This document shows, one piece after another, positions 1 to 5,680 of a stretch of DNA of 15,636 nt. The stretch covers positions 1 to 15,636 of the forward strand of contig JAQVPT010000049.1 in NCBI GenBank assembly GCA_028701945.1, in the 5' to 3' direction. The position numbers and the translations under genes were made by a program. This DNA comes from Bacteroidales bacterium (GTDB lineage Bacteria > Bacteroidota > Bacteroidia > Bacteroidales > ML635J-15). The notes under the pieces are model-generated. The model searched no databases, was not told the DNA's origin, and saw nothing but the letters and a program-made list of their open reading frames with translations. Each line of letters starts with the position of its first letter. Within the stretch, counting starts at the first letter, position 1.

Positions 1-1
1 A

Positions 2-541
2 TCAACTCAAGAGAGTGTGCAATCAGAAGCCGGAATTGAAAAAGCAAAATCATTAATACCAACACTTCCTAATGATGCAGACAATCGTTTTGTTGTTCTT
101 TCGGCACGCGAAATAAATCCAGACCTTATAATAATAAGTCGGGCATCTGACGATAATGCAGATAAAAAGCTACTAAGAGCTGGAGCAACAAACATTATCA
201 TGTCTGACAAATTAGGCGGGCAACGGATGGCCAAACTAGTCGCACAGCCAGATGTCGTAGAGTTTTTAGATCACGTTATGATACAACAAAAAGATGATGT
301 GAGATTAGAAGAAATTTCATTCTCAAACATCGGCGCAACATTTAAACAAAAAACTATTCGTGAATTAAAAATTAGAAACGTTTCAGGAGTAAACATTGTT
401 GGAGTTCGCACAGCAGACGGCACTTATGTTTTAAATCCCGATGCAGATTATATTATTTCCTGCAAAGACAAACTATTTGCACTTGGAACAATTGAGCAAA
501 TTAATAAATTAAACCAACTAATTAAAGAAATAAAAGATTGA
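2..541 (+). CDS. Potassium channel, RCK (TrkA-N/TrkA-C) regulatory part, 5' truncated
   Basis: The reading frame is open from the window edge (first full codon at 2) to TGA at 539-541, so only the C-terminal part of the protein is present. The first half reads as the end of a TrkA-N/RCK nucleotide-binding domain: AKSLIPTLPNDADNRFVVL, then IISRASDDNADKKLLRAGA and VAQPDVVEFLD, the pattern that closes this domain in bacterial ligand-gated K+ channels. The last 70 or so residues (from about EEISFSN to the end) match a TrkA-C domain, with a hydrophobic 'NIVGVRTADGTYVLNP' strand and a 'DKLFALGT' ending. In the family this cytoplasmic part forms a gating ring that senses ligands and opens the membrane pore; the pore itself would lie upstream, outside the window. 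The GTG at 17 is internal and not a start. A TrkA uptake subunit is an alternative, but the LLRAGA/PDVVEFLD arrangement favours the channel. Confidence 0.82.
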   Translation, partial: STQESVQSEAGIEKAKSLIPTLPNDADNRFVVLSAREINPDLIIISRASDDNADKKLLRAGATNIIMSDKLGGQRMAKLVAQPDVVEFLDHVMIQQKDDVRLEEISFSNIGATFKQKTIRELKIRNVSGVNIVGVRTADGTYVLNPDADYIISCKDKLFALGTIEQINKLNQLIKEIKD

Positions 542-581
542 GATAATGCACTTATTTCTATTTTTGTAAAAAAACATAGCT

Positions 582-1034
582 ATGATACCATACCATCTAA
601 GTGAATACATCGAAAGTTCAATTAAAGAAGTAGAAACCGATCCAGTTAGTGCAAGAGGACAAAAAGAAGGTCAGTGGACATTTAAATACAAGAATTCAAC
701 ACTTTGGATTGATGTATTCTCGTATCCTGCAAACCCCGAGAAATACTATTTTCAAGTAATGAGCCCTTTATGCAAAATGGTTGATAATAATAAAGAAGAA
801 TTTGCAATTGACCTTCTTGAAATAAACTACTCCCTCTATGGATGTTGGATATGCAAAAGAGAAGGCTGGATTTATGTGCTTAATCTTCGCGAAGCAGACA
901 ATTTACAAAAAGAAGAAATTGATGCTACAATTGACCGTGTCGCAGCATATAGTTCTGAATATTGGGGTAAATTATCTTTTAAGTATAAAGGTGCCTGGGA
1001 AGTAAAAACACAAGAAAAGCCAAAAGAACAATAA
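582..1034 (+). CDS. YbjN-like / secretion-chaperone-like small protein
   Basis: This 150-residue acidic protein starts at ATG 582, 40 bases after the channel gene on the same strand, so the two may be co-transcribed. No signal peptide or membrane segment is visible. The order of a leading helix, an antiparallel strand stretch (WTFKYKNSTLWIDVFSY, then YYFQVMSPL), a central helix, a second strand pair (GCWICKREGWIYVLNLRE) and a final helix (EEIDATIDRVAAYSSEYWGKL) fits the YbjN / type III chaperone-like fold, which is common in Bacteroidota as stand-alone small proteins of unknown role. The assignment rests on fold-like pattern and length, not on a catalytic motif, so function is open. Confidence 0.55.
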   Translation: MIPYHLSEYIESSIKEVETDPVSARGQKEGQWTFKYKNSTLWIDVFSYPANPEKYYFQVMSPLCKMVDNNKEEFAIDLLEINYSLYGCWICKREGWIYVLNLREADNLQKEEIDATIDRVAAYSSEYWGKLSFKYKGAWEVKTQEKPKEQ

Positions 1035-1037
1035 ACC

Positions 1038-1058
1038 CCAGCCTTTATGCTGGATTTT
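1038..1058 (+). terminator. Weak intrinsic terminator after the YbjN-like gene
   Basis: A 5-bp perfect stem, CCAGC (1038-1042) and GCTGG (1049-1053), closes a 6-base loop and is followed by ATTTTA. It sits 4 bases after the stop codon. The short stem and poor T run make it weak, but its position is right. Confidence 0.45.
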
Positions 1059-1089
1059 ACAAGTATATTACACACATTTCACATTTTAT

Positions 1090-1120
1090 TTTGATTATAT
1101 TAAAAAAACATTTAACTTTG
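1090..1120 (+). promoter_or_regulatory. Bacteroidota-type promoter for the ECF sigma gene
   Basis: TTTG at 1090-1093 (-33) is followed after exactly 19 bases by TAACTTTG at 1113-1120 (-7), matching the phylum consensus TTTG-N19-21-TAnnTTTG. Transcription would begin near 1127, leaving a leader of about 100 nt before the start codon at 1227. Confidence 0.7.
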
Positions 1121-1226
1121 TGGAACAAAATTTGTTGTTCTGCGTAATAACAATTATAAAACTAAAAAAAGAAAGGAAACCATATATCGATAAAACTTTT
1201 ACCCTGTAACTCTAAATATAATAGTT

Positions 1227-1814
1227 ATGAATTTGAAAACAAGCTCAGATCAGGAATTGATTGAGGGATTCATGAAGGGTGAAAAAAAATGTATGGAAAT
1301 ACTTATTTCACGTCATAAACAAAAGGTTTATTCTTATATCCTTATTACTGTAAAAAACACACATGTCGCTGACGATTTATTTCAGGAGACTTTTATTAAA
1401 GTGATAAATTCGCTAAAAGCGGGTACTTATACTGATAAAGGTAAATTTATAAGTTGGGTGATTCGAATTGCTCATAATATAACAATAGATTATTTTAGAA
1501 AAGAGAAAAATCTAAACACTTACTCAAACGACGACCACGAAGTTGATTTGTTCAACAATGAAAAGTTTTCGGATGAGAACATCGAAGACCGTATGGTTGG
1601 AGACCAAATAACAACCGATGTCCGTAATTTGATTGAGTATCTCCCAGATGAGCAAAAACAGATTATCATGATGCGTCATTACGGTGGTATGAGCTTTAAA
1701 GATATTGCCGACCAAACCAATGTGAGCATTAATACCGCTCTTGGTAGAATGCGTTATGCTCTGATTAACCTTCGTAAAATAATCGAAGAAAAGAATATCG
1801 TATTAACAAGATAA
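1227..1814 (+). CDS. ECF-type sigma-70 family RNA polymerase sigma factor
   Basis: This 195-residue protein directs core RNA polymerase to a promoter subset. Region 2 covers about residues 20-95: SRHKQKVYSYI, then the hallmark ADDLFQETFIKVINSL, then GKFISWVIRIAHNITIDYFRKEK, which contacts core and the -10 element. An acidic linker (about residues 100-125) leads to region 4 at about 135-187: LPDEQKQIIMMRHYGGMSF, then KDIADQTNVSINTALGRMRYAL, a helix-turn-helix of the -35 reading type. Length and the two-domain layout are typical of the extracytoplasmic-function group. The ATG at 1227 gives the expected N-terminus and follows the promoter at 1090-1120; an A/G-rich stretch (AAAGAAAGGAAACC) lies in the leader but rather far upstream. 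No anti-sigma gene follows, so this may be one of the stand-alone ECF factors common in the phylum. What it controls cannot be told. Confidence 0.9.
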   Translation: MNLKTSSDQELIEGFMKGEKKCMEILISRHKQKVYSYILITVKNTHVADDLFQETFIKVINSLKAGTYTDKGKFISWVIRIAHNITIDYFRKEKNLNTYSNDDHEVDLFNNEKFSDENIEDRMVGDQITTDVRNLIEYLPDEQKQIIMMRHYGGMSFKDIADQTNVSINTALGRMRYALINLRKIIEEKNIVLTR

Positions 1815-2029
1815 ATTTTTCAATTTATTTAACCACAACTGTTCCTGTATCAATAATTTCATTATTAATCGAGCACATAATTTTATATAATTCAAACTAT
1901 GGTGAAATAATATTTGGAAGAAAAGCCCGCCACCTTCACCACTTCACCAGCCCCAAATACTCCTCTCCGCACCCATTACAGTCCAAATATCTCGAAAGAC
2001 TTTTAAAAGATTTATACACCTAATAATTA
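1815..2029. other. Spacer with an unexplained GC-rich patch
   Basis: No gene or terminator is recognised here. About 1927-1984 is far richer in C than its surroundings and includes the quasi-repeat CACCTTCACCACTTCACC. A plus-strand frame is open from the sigma gene's end to TAA at 2021-2023, but it has no start codon and resembles nothing known to me. This may be decayed downstream sequence of the reverse transcriptase element. Confidence 0.4.
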
Positions 2030-2069
2030 TTACGGATATCCAAACCAAAGGTTTTTACGCTTACGTTCT

Positions 2070-2131
2070 GTTTTACTCACAAATTAATTATTTTTTAAGT
2101 GGTGTTCGTGATTTCCTCTTCGCTTCTAATT
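2070..2131. repeat. Insert copy 2 in the RT pseudogene (about 62 bp)
   Basis: On the minus strand this block separates the conserved WHHWK codons from the conserved ERKRKN codons of the maturase, which are normally only about two residues apart. It begins (minus strand) with AATTAGAAGCGAAG and ends with GTGAGTAAAAC, and aligns over its length with the insert at 2165-2220; both hold ATCACGAAnACCA near the middle. Confidence 0.6.
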
Positions 2132-2164
2132 CTTCCAATGATGCCAAATACAATATCGAAGACG

Positions 2165-2220
2165 GTTTACTCATGCTATGTTTGATTTTTATTGGTATTC
2201 GTGATACGCTTCGCTTAATT
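2165..2220. repeat. Insert copy 1 in the RT pseudogene (about 56 bp)
   Basis: This block lies between the minus-strand codons for LDG(W)LR and RLRYCIWHHW, which are contiguous in the family. It begins AATTAAGCGAAGC and ends ATGAGTAAAC, parallel to copy 2, and contains ATCACGAATACCA. Its length is not a multiple of three. Exact edges are uncertain by a few bases because AAG precedes both copies. Confidence 0.6.
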
Positions 2221-3119
2221 CTTAACTAGCCATCTAGTTCTTGTAGTTTTTGGCTAATGCTTGCATACTTAAAGTAGTTTATCCATCCACGAATAACTTG
2301 GTTTATTCTTGTAATTCGTTCGTCAAAACTCAAAGGATAAGTTTTCCTTGTAATCTCCTTTAGTTTGAATTTAAGAGATTCCCAGCGTTTCTTAGTTACA
2401 ACTAATTGATATTTGCCTTTTTCGCCTTTACGATAAGTCGGCACAAACCCATATCCTAAAATTTGGAAGTTTACAGGTCTGCGTATTCCGCTTTTCTCTC
2501 GGTTTATTGGCAATTTTAGTTTGTCTCTAAAAAATTTGCAAACTTCGTTACCTTGAAATTTAGCTTGTGATTTAGTCTTACAACAAATGCTAAAATCATC
2601 TGCATATCGGACAAATTTCATTCCTTTGGCTTCCATGTGTTCATCTAACTCATGTAATATGATGTTGGAAAGCAATGGACTTATTGGGCTACCTTGTGGA
2701 ACGCCTTTGCGACGTTTCTTTAGTTTTCCGTTTTGTTCGATTGGAACACGTAGTCATCTGCGCAGGAGTGTCATAGCTGCTTTACATTTTATCTTGCGAT
2801 ACAATAGTTGCAATAATAAAACGTGGTCAACTTCATCAAAGAATCCTTGCAGGTCTATTTCCACAATGTGTTGATAACCTGTGTTTATGTATTCTAATGA
2901 TTTCCCTATTGCCTGGTGAGTGTTCCTATTAGGACGAAATCCATAACTGTAGTTGGAGAACATATACTCGTATTTTGGCATAAGTACTCTTAAAACAGCT
3001 TGTTGAAGTATCCTGTCTATTACGGTGGGAATACCTAGTGTTCGGAATTTTCCGTTACCTTTTGGTATCTGTTTCCCTCGTATCGGTTGAGGTGTATATT
3101 GGCAATTACGTATTGAATC

Positions 3120-3349
3120 TACTCATCGATTAAAACAAGGGAAACTCAAGGTACTGAATATACTTACGCAAAAGGCAAGCAGTTTTGGTTATTTTGGGTA
3201 TTGTTCCAATAGGTAAGACAAGTGTAAACACACCTGGAGATGGAAATTGTGAGGTTGTGACAAGATTTACGGTTGGGGATGCTTTAATAAGTGGTTTGAC
3301 AGGTGGCATTTTAACATCATATTCAATTAAAGTAAAAGCAAAGAAATAA
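3120..3349 (+). pseudogene. Bor-like small lipoprotein, 5' truncated and frameshifted
   Basis: The plus-strand frame from about 3120 reads IKTRETQGTEYTYAKGKQFW then LFW up to about 3197. The next frame continues GIVPIGKTSVNTPGDGNCEV, then TRFTVGDALISGLTGGILTS and YSIKVKAKK to TAA at 3347-3349. The two halves join if one G is restored in TGGG at 3195-3198 (TTTTGGGGTATT), so a single-base deletion is likely. The pattern of a hydrophobic 'FWGIVP.GK' strand, a Gly/Cys motif and a C-terminal 'hxGhhxxhTxGI' stretch resembles Bor-type and related Bacteroidota outer-membrane lipoproteins. The signal peptide and start are missing, replaced at about 3123 by the RT remnant, so the gene was probably cut by that element. 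Family assignment is tentative. Confidence 0.5.
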
Positions 3350-3403
3350 ATATCTGCCCATAACCGAACCTACCCGTAAGTGTTGCTGTTATGAGTTGAT
3401 TAA

Positions 3404-3471
3404 GCATTTGTGACTCTAATGCCCTTGATTGCAAACTTGATACTCTCGTTTGTGATCCCAACGGGAGTATC
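3404..3471. repeat. Two tandem hairpins with the same 9-base loop (REP-like)
   Basis: Hairpin A has GCATT (3404-3408), loop TGTGACTCT (3409-3417) and AATGC (3418-3422). Hairpin B has GATACTCTCGTT (3439-3450), loop TGTGATCC/C (3451-3459) and AACGGGAGTATC (3460-3471), 12 bp with one T-G pair. The loops share TGTGAYYCY while the stems differ in sequence yet remain complementary, the mark of a conserved structure. Such dispersed hairpin repeats are common in this phylum, often near transposase genes, but none is adjacent here. Confidence 0.55.
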
Positions 3472-3479
3472 TAACAACC

Positions 3480-3514
3480 AAAACCATTTTCACTTTAGTG
3501 TAAATGGTTTTTTT
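3480..3514 (+). terminator. Strong intrinsic terminator
   Basis: AAAACCATTT (3480-3489) and CACT pair with AGTG and AAATGGTTTT, a stem of about 14 bp with one internal mismatch and a tiny loop, followed by a run of seven or more Ts. Because the 5' side has an A run it could act on both strands. It lies 130 bases after the Bor-like remnant. Confidence 0.7.
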
Positions 3515-3517
3515 GGA

Positions 3518-3559
3518 TATTCTGGTGATACTGACCCTTATTCTGGTGAAATTGACCCT
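3518..3559. repeat. Tandem 21-bp repeats resembling an IS21-family end
   Basis: Two directly adjacent copies start TATTCTGGTGAAATTGACCC (3539-3558; the first copy at 3518-3538 differs at two bases). Multiple direct copies of a motif of this kind form the ends of IS21-family elements in Bacteroidota. No istA/istB genes follow, so this would be an orphan end. Confidence 0.5.
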
Positions 3560-3732
3560 GCAAAGAAAGACGATAGGAGATAGAATTCTTAAAAAGATTT
3601 TAAATTTTGTTGAAACATTTTTAAACGGAATGGTCGGAAAATAAACCTAGAATGGTACTTTAGCCATATTTAAATTTAATCTCTAAACCTTTATTTATAG
3701 CATAATTGTGGGCTATTGGTGTACTAAATACC

Positions 3733-3769
3733 TAAAAAAAAATCGCAACTACCTGTTAATAAGGCGATT
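3733..3769 (-). terminator. Intrinsic terminator of the minus-strand small RNA
   Basis: On the minus strand AATCGC (3769-3764) and GCGATT (3746-3741) form a 6-bp stem around a 17-base loop and are followed by a run of Ts to about 3734. It lies 15 bases after the T-arm-like sequence of the candidate RNA. Confidence 0.55.
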
Positions 3770-3929
3770 GTGATTTAATTCAGCGGAGAGAGGGGATTGT
3801 GAACCCATATCTACACGCCTGTATTATCAATATATTACAAAATTTAAAGATGCAAGACCACCGATTAGCACACCTGCTCTAAATATTAAATTGCAGCATT
3901 GAAATGAACCTAATTGCACTCTTTTGCAA
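3734..3929 (-). ncRNA. Candidate small RNA or decayed tRNA, about 195 nt
   Basis: This minus-strand stretch lies between a well-formed promoter and an intrinsic terminator and has no open frame. From its 5' end it shows a hairpin (ATTGCA, AAAGAG, TGCAAT at 3930-3913), then tRNA-like pieces in tRNA order: a D-arm-like GCTGCAATTTAATATTTAGAGC-type segment (about 3897-3876; arms GCT and AGC), an anticodon-loop-like TGCTAAT (3870-3864) flanked by GGTG and CGGTGG, then an AT-rich insert of about 45 bases. A T-arm-like GGGTTCACAATCCC (3806-3793) and an acceptor-like TCTCTCCGC follow. The T loop has an extra base compared with GGGTTCGAATCCC, and I could not find a 5' acceptor strand matching TCTCTCC, so it is not a standard tRNA. 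Options are a decaying tRNA gene, perhaps an integration target at the island edge, or a tRNA-like regulatory RNA. Confidence 0.4.
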
Positions 3930-3935
3930 TCATTA

Positions 3936-3967
3936 CAAAAGTACAAAATAAAGCAATATAAAGCAAA
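3936..3967 (-). promoter_or_regulatory. Bacteroidota-type promoter on the minus strand
   Basis: On the minus strand TTTG (3967-3964) is followed after 20 bases by TACTTTTG (3943-3936), matching TTTG-N-TAnnTTTG. Transcription would begin near 3929 and run into the terminator at 3769-3733. No plausible coding frame follows, which points to an RNA product. Confidence 0.6.
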
Positions 3968-4004
3968 AAAATAGATTTTTTTTTACTCTTTGAATAGTAT
4001 TTTC

Positions 4005-4022
4005 TTTCCCAATATTGGGAAA
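4005..4022. promoter_or_regulatory. 18-bp perfect palindrome
   Basis: TTTCCCAATATTGGGAAA is its own reverse complement. It lies just behind the minus-strand small-RNA promoter and 258 bases before the nuclease gene, in a spacer with no other visible gene (3970-4279). It has the form of a dimeric repressor site, but no regulator can be assigned. Confidence 0.45.
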
Positions 4023-4279
4023 ATTATGGGTTAGAGTTTTATTAGAGAGAAGCAAATAAATCTACAGAAAAATCGACTTATTTAACAAATCTAAATTATC
4101 TTATAAGCAAATTATAGCAACAATAGAAAATAGTAGTAAAAATTTGATATTTATCTATTGAAAATCAATAATATATACATTACTTTAGTAGAAAATTAGT
4201 TAGAATTATATTTTGCATTATTATATTACAATAACCATTATGCATTGGAAGATATAAACAATAAGAACCGTATATAACA

Positions 4280-5440
4280 ATGACAAAAAAAACAATTCAA
4301 AAACCTGAAAACTGGCAAGACTTTGAAACATTGTGTAAAAAATTATGGGGTGAAATATTTGAAATACCATATGAAATAAAGAAGAATGGTAAAAGTGGAC
4401 AAGCACAGCACGGTGTAGATATTTCTGGGAAACCAAAGGGTGAAGATAAATATGTCGGAATACAATGTAAAAGTAAAGATGACTATACTGATTTTAAATT
4501 GACAAAGAGTGAGATTGATACAGAAATAGAAAAAGCCAAAAATTTCAAACCTTTACTTGGAACACTAATTTTTGCTACTTCTGCAAATAAAGATTCAAAA
4601 CTTGAAGAATATGTACGCTTGAAAAATGAAGAAAGCGAGTTTAAAGTTCTTCTTTTTTGCTGGGAAGATATCGCAGATCTCATAGAGGAAAATAAGAATA
4701 CACATGATTGGTATGTGAAAAACTTAATGCATAAAACAAAATTTGATTTTCGTGTGTTATTTAATAACTTTCAAAATTCAATCGTTTTGAACCCAAGATT
4801 GGAAAAGAAGATTACCAAGTATGTTTATGTTGAGAAAACCACTGAACAGATTCTAGACGAATTTCGCAAAAAATTTGACGAATCTCGCAAACAATTTGAC
4901 GAAATTCAAAAATCTTTGGAAGAAACTAAGGAAATTAAATCATCAACGTTCAACATTCCTCAACTTTTTGAATTAGATACAATCAATAAATCCTGGGTAG
5001 ACTTTGAAGTCATATTGGAAAATTCAGGGTCAGAAGTTCTTGAAGACTGGTTTTTTACATTAACTTTTAAATCTGGGGTGCAATTACTTGATGACGAATC
5101 TACGGGGTCTTATATGTGCAATGTTTCTATGGCAAATATCAATAGACATGATCCAAGATATATAAATAAAGAAGCTAAATCAATTTCGTATAATCCAGTT
5201 GATAAAACAGTTTTAGTGCAGAAAGATTATAGGCATTTCAAAATTTCAGTTCTCGTCGAAAAAGATGCCAAAGAAGTATTGTTTGATTGGGAATTAATTG
5301 CTCGTGATTATAGTAAACGAGGGGTGGAAAAGATAGCAATAGAACCTACATACGAGCTAATAAAGGTAGAGGAAGAAGTAATATCAAAAGAAAATGAAAG
5401 AGAGGAAGTCAAAACGGATTATTATAAAGTGAAAAAATAA
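4280..5440 (+). CDS. PD-(D/E)xK-type (Mrr-like) nuclease candidate with coiled coil and unknown C-terminal domain
   Basis: In this 386-residue protein, residues 1-135 resemble the restriction-endonuclease-like domain often found at the N-terminus of anti-phage proteins. A leading helix carries E16 (WQDFETLCKKLWGEIF), then come QHGVDISGKPKG with D47 and YVGIQCKSK with Q62-x-K64, the likely D...QxK active site. Residues 85-135 give the following strands and helices (GTLIFATSANKDSKLEEYV; FKVLLFCWEDIADLIEE). Residues about 188-222 form a coiled coil built from near-identical heptads (DEFRKKF, DESRKQF, DEIQKSL). Residues 230-360 are strand-rich (WVDFEVILENSGSEVLEDWF) and resemble an Ig-like sandwich, family unknown. 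The Lys/Glu-rich tail is probably disordered. In many defence proteins this nuclease is fused to an NTPase; here there is none. The gene is monocistronic; the nearest -7-like element is TATATTTTG at 4207-4215, without a clear -33. A role in DNA cleavage during defence is inferred. Confidence 0.6.
   Translation: MTKKTIQKPENWQDFETLCKKLWGEIFEIPYEIKKNGKSGQAQHGVDISGKPKGEDKYVGIQCKSKDDYTDFKLTKSEIDTEIEKAKNFKPLLGTLIFATSANKDSKLEEYVRLKNEESEFKVLLFCWEDIADLIEENKNTHDWYVKNLMHKTKFDFRVLFNNFQNSIVLNPRLEKKITKYVYVEKTTEQILDEFRKKFDESRKQFDEIQKSLEETKEIKSSTFNIPQLFELDTINKSWVDFEVILENSGSEVLEDWFFTLTFKSGVQLLDDESTGSYMCNVSMANINRHDPRYINKEAKSISYNPVDKTVLVQKDYRHFKISVLVEKDAKEVLFDWELIARDYSKRGVEKIAIEPTYELIKVEEEVISKENEREEVKTDYYKVKK
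4856..4918 (+). repeat. In-frame 21-bp tandem repeat encoding coiled-coil heptads
   Basis: Three copies start at 4856, 4877 and 4898, each beginning GACGAA. The first two differ at only two positions (GACGAATTTCGCAAAAAATT against GACGAATCTCGCAAACAATT); the third has diverged. Each copy encodes seven residues, one heptad, so copy-number change would alter the coiled-coil length without breaking the frame. Confidence 0.75.
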
Positions 5441-5680
5441 AAAATTTCACATAACGAGTATCCCCGCCCCCCACCAGTAAAAAACTAATTAGGAGAACCT
5501 CTCAAACCACCATAAGTAAATGTCTCTTATTTAAAATAAACTTTGCAATAAAAACCTCCCCAACATTGTTAATAAAATCTCCCCAACTATTTATCAACAT
5601 CGAGAGAAAACTAGTGCTTTAGGATGTATTTTTGTAATACTGAAAAAAAGAAAAATTTTAAAGCGGGATAGGAGTTCATT

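Larger units (their letters stand above)
2030..3122 (-). pseudogene. Group II intron-type reverse transcriptase/maturase, decayed
   Basis: Read on the minus strand, the pieces join into one LtrA-like protein. From 3122 the frame gives YTPQPIRGKQIPKGNGKFRT and LGIPTVIDRILQQAVLRVL, then YSYGFRPNRNTHQAI, IVEIDLQGFFDEVDH, GVPQGSPISPLLSNIILHEL, the catalytic FVRYADDF, and a maturase (X) domain with RINQVIRGWINYFKYA. These are RT motifs 1-5 and the thumb/maturase domain in proper order. The gene is dead: TGA at 2754-2756 and TAG at 2226-2228 interrupt the frame, the latter where the family has Trp (LDGW). Past the TAG, family sequence resumes in other frames (LRYCIWHHWK at about 2133-2163, ERKRKN at about 2050-2069), separated by two related inserts described separately. 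The 5' part ends at TGA 3123-3125, where foreign sequence begins. No ribozyme domain V was found near it. In intact elements this protein splices and mobilises its intron by retrohoming. Confidence 0.85.

Noticed and set aside
1825..1878. Short minus-strand frame ending NEIIDTGTVVVK
   Set aside because: It is only 17 codons with no promoter or family match; the GTVVVK ending is too short to mean anything.
1811..2023. Plus-strand frame open for 70 codons after the sigma factor gene
   Set aside because: It has no start codon, odd composition (LHHFTSPKYSSPHPLQ) and no recognisable family.
1900..2030. Group II intron domain V downstream of the RT remnant
   Set aside because: I looked for an AGC...GAAA-type hairpin on the minus strand and did not find one; the G-rich minus-strand patch does not fold as domain V.
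2587..2874. Plus-strand open frame of 95 codons
   Set aside because: It is antisense to the conserved RT motifs YADD and PQGSP, which carry the real signal.
2030..3967. A retron or RT-based defence system made of the RT and the nearby small RNA
   Set aside because: The RT carries group II maturase motifs, is broken by stops, and is separated from the RNA by other remnants; no msr/msd features were seen.
4156..4170. TATTGA-AAA-TCAATA hairpin before the nuclease gene
   Set aside because: The arms are six A/T-rich bases, which arises easily by chance in this composition; it partly resembles the 6829-6853 palindrome but is too short to claim.
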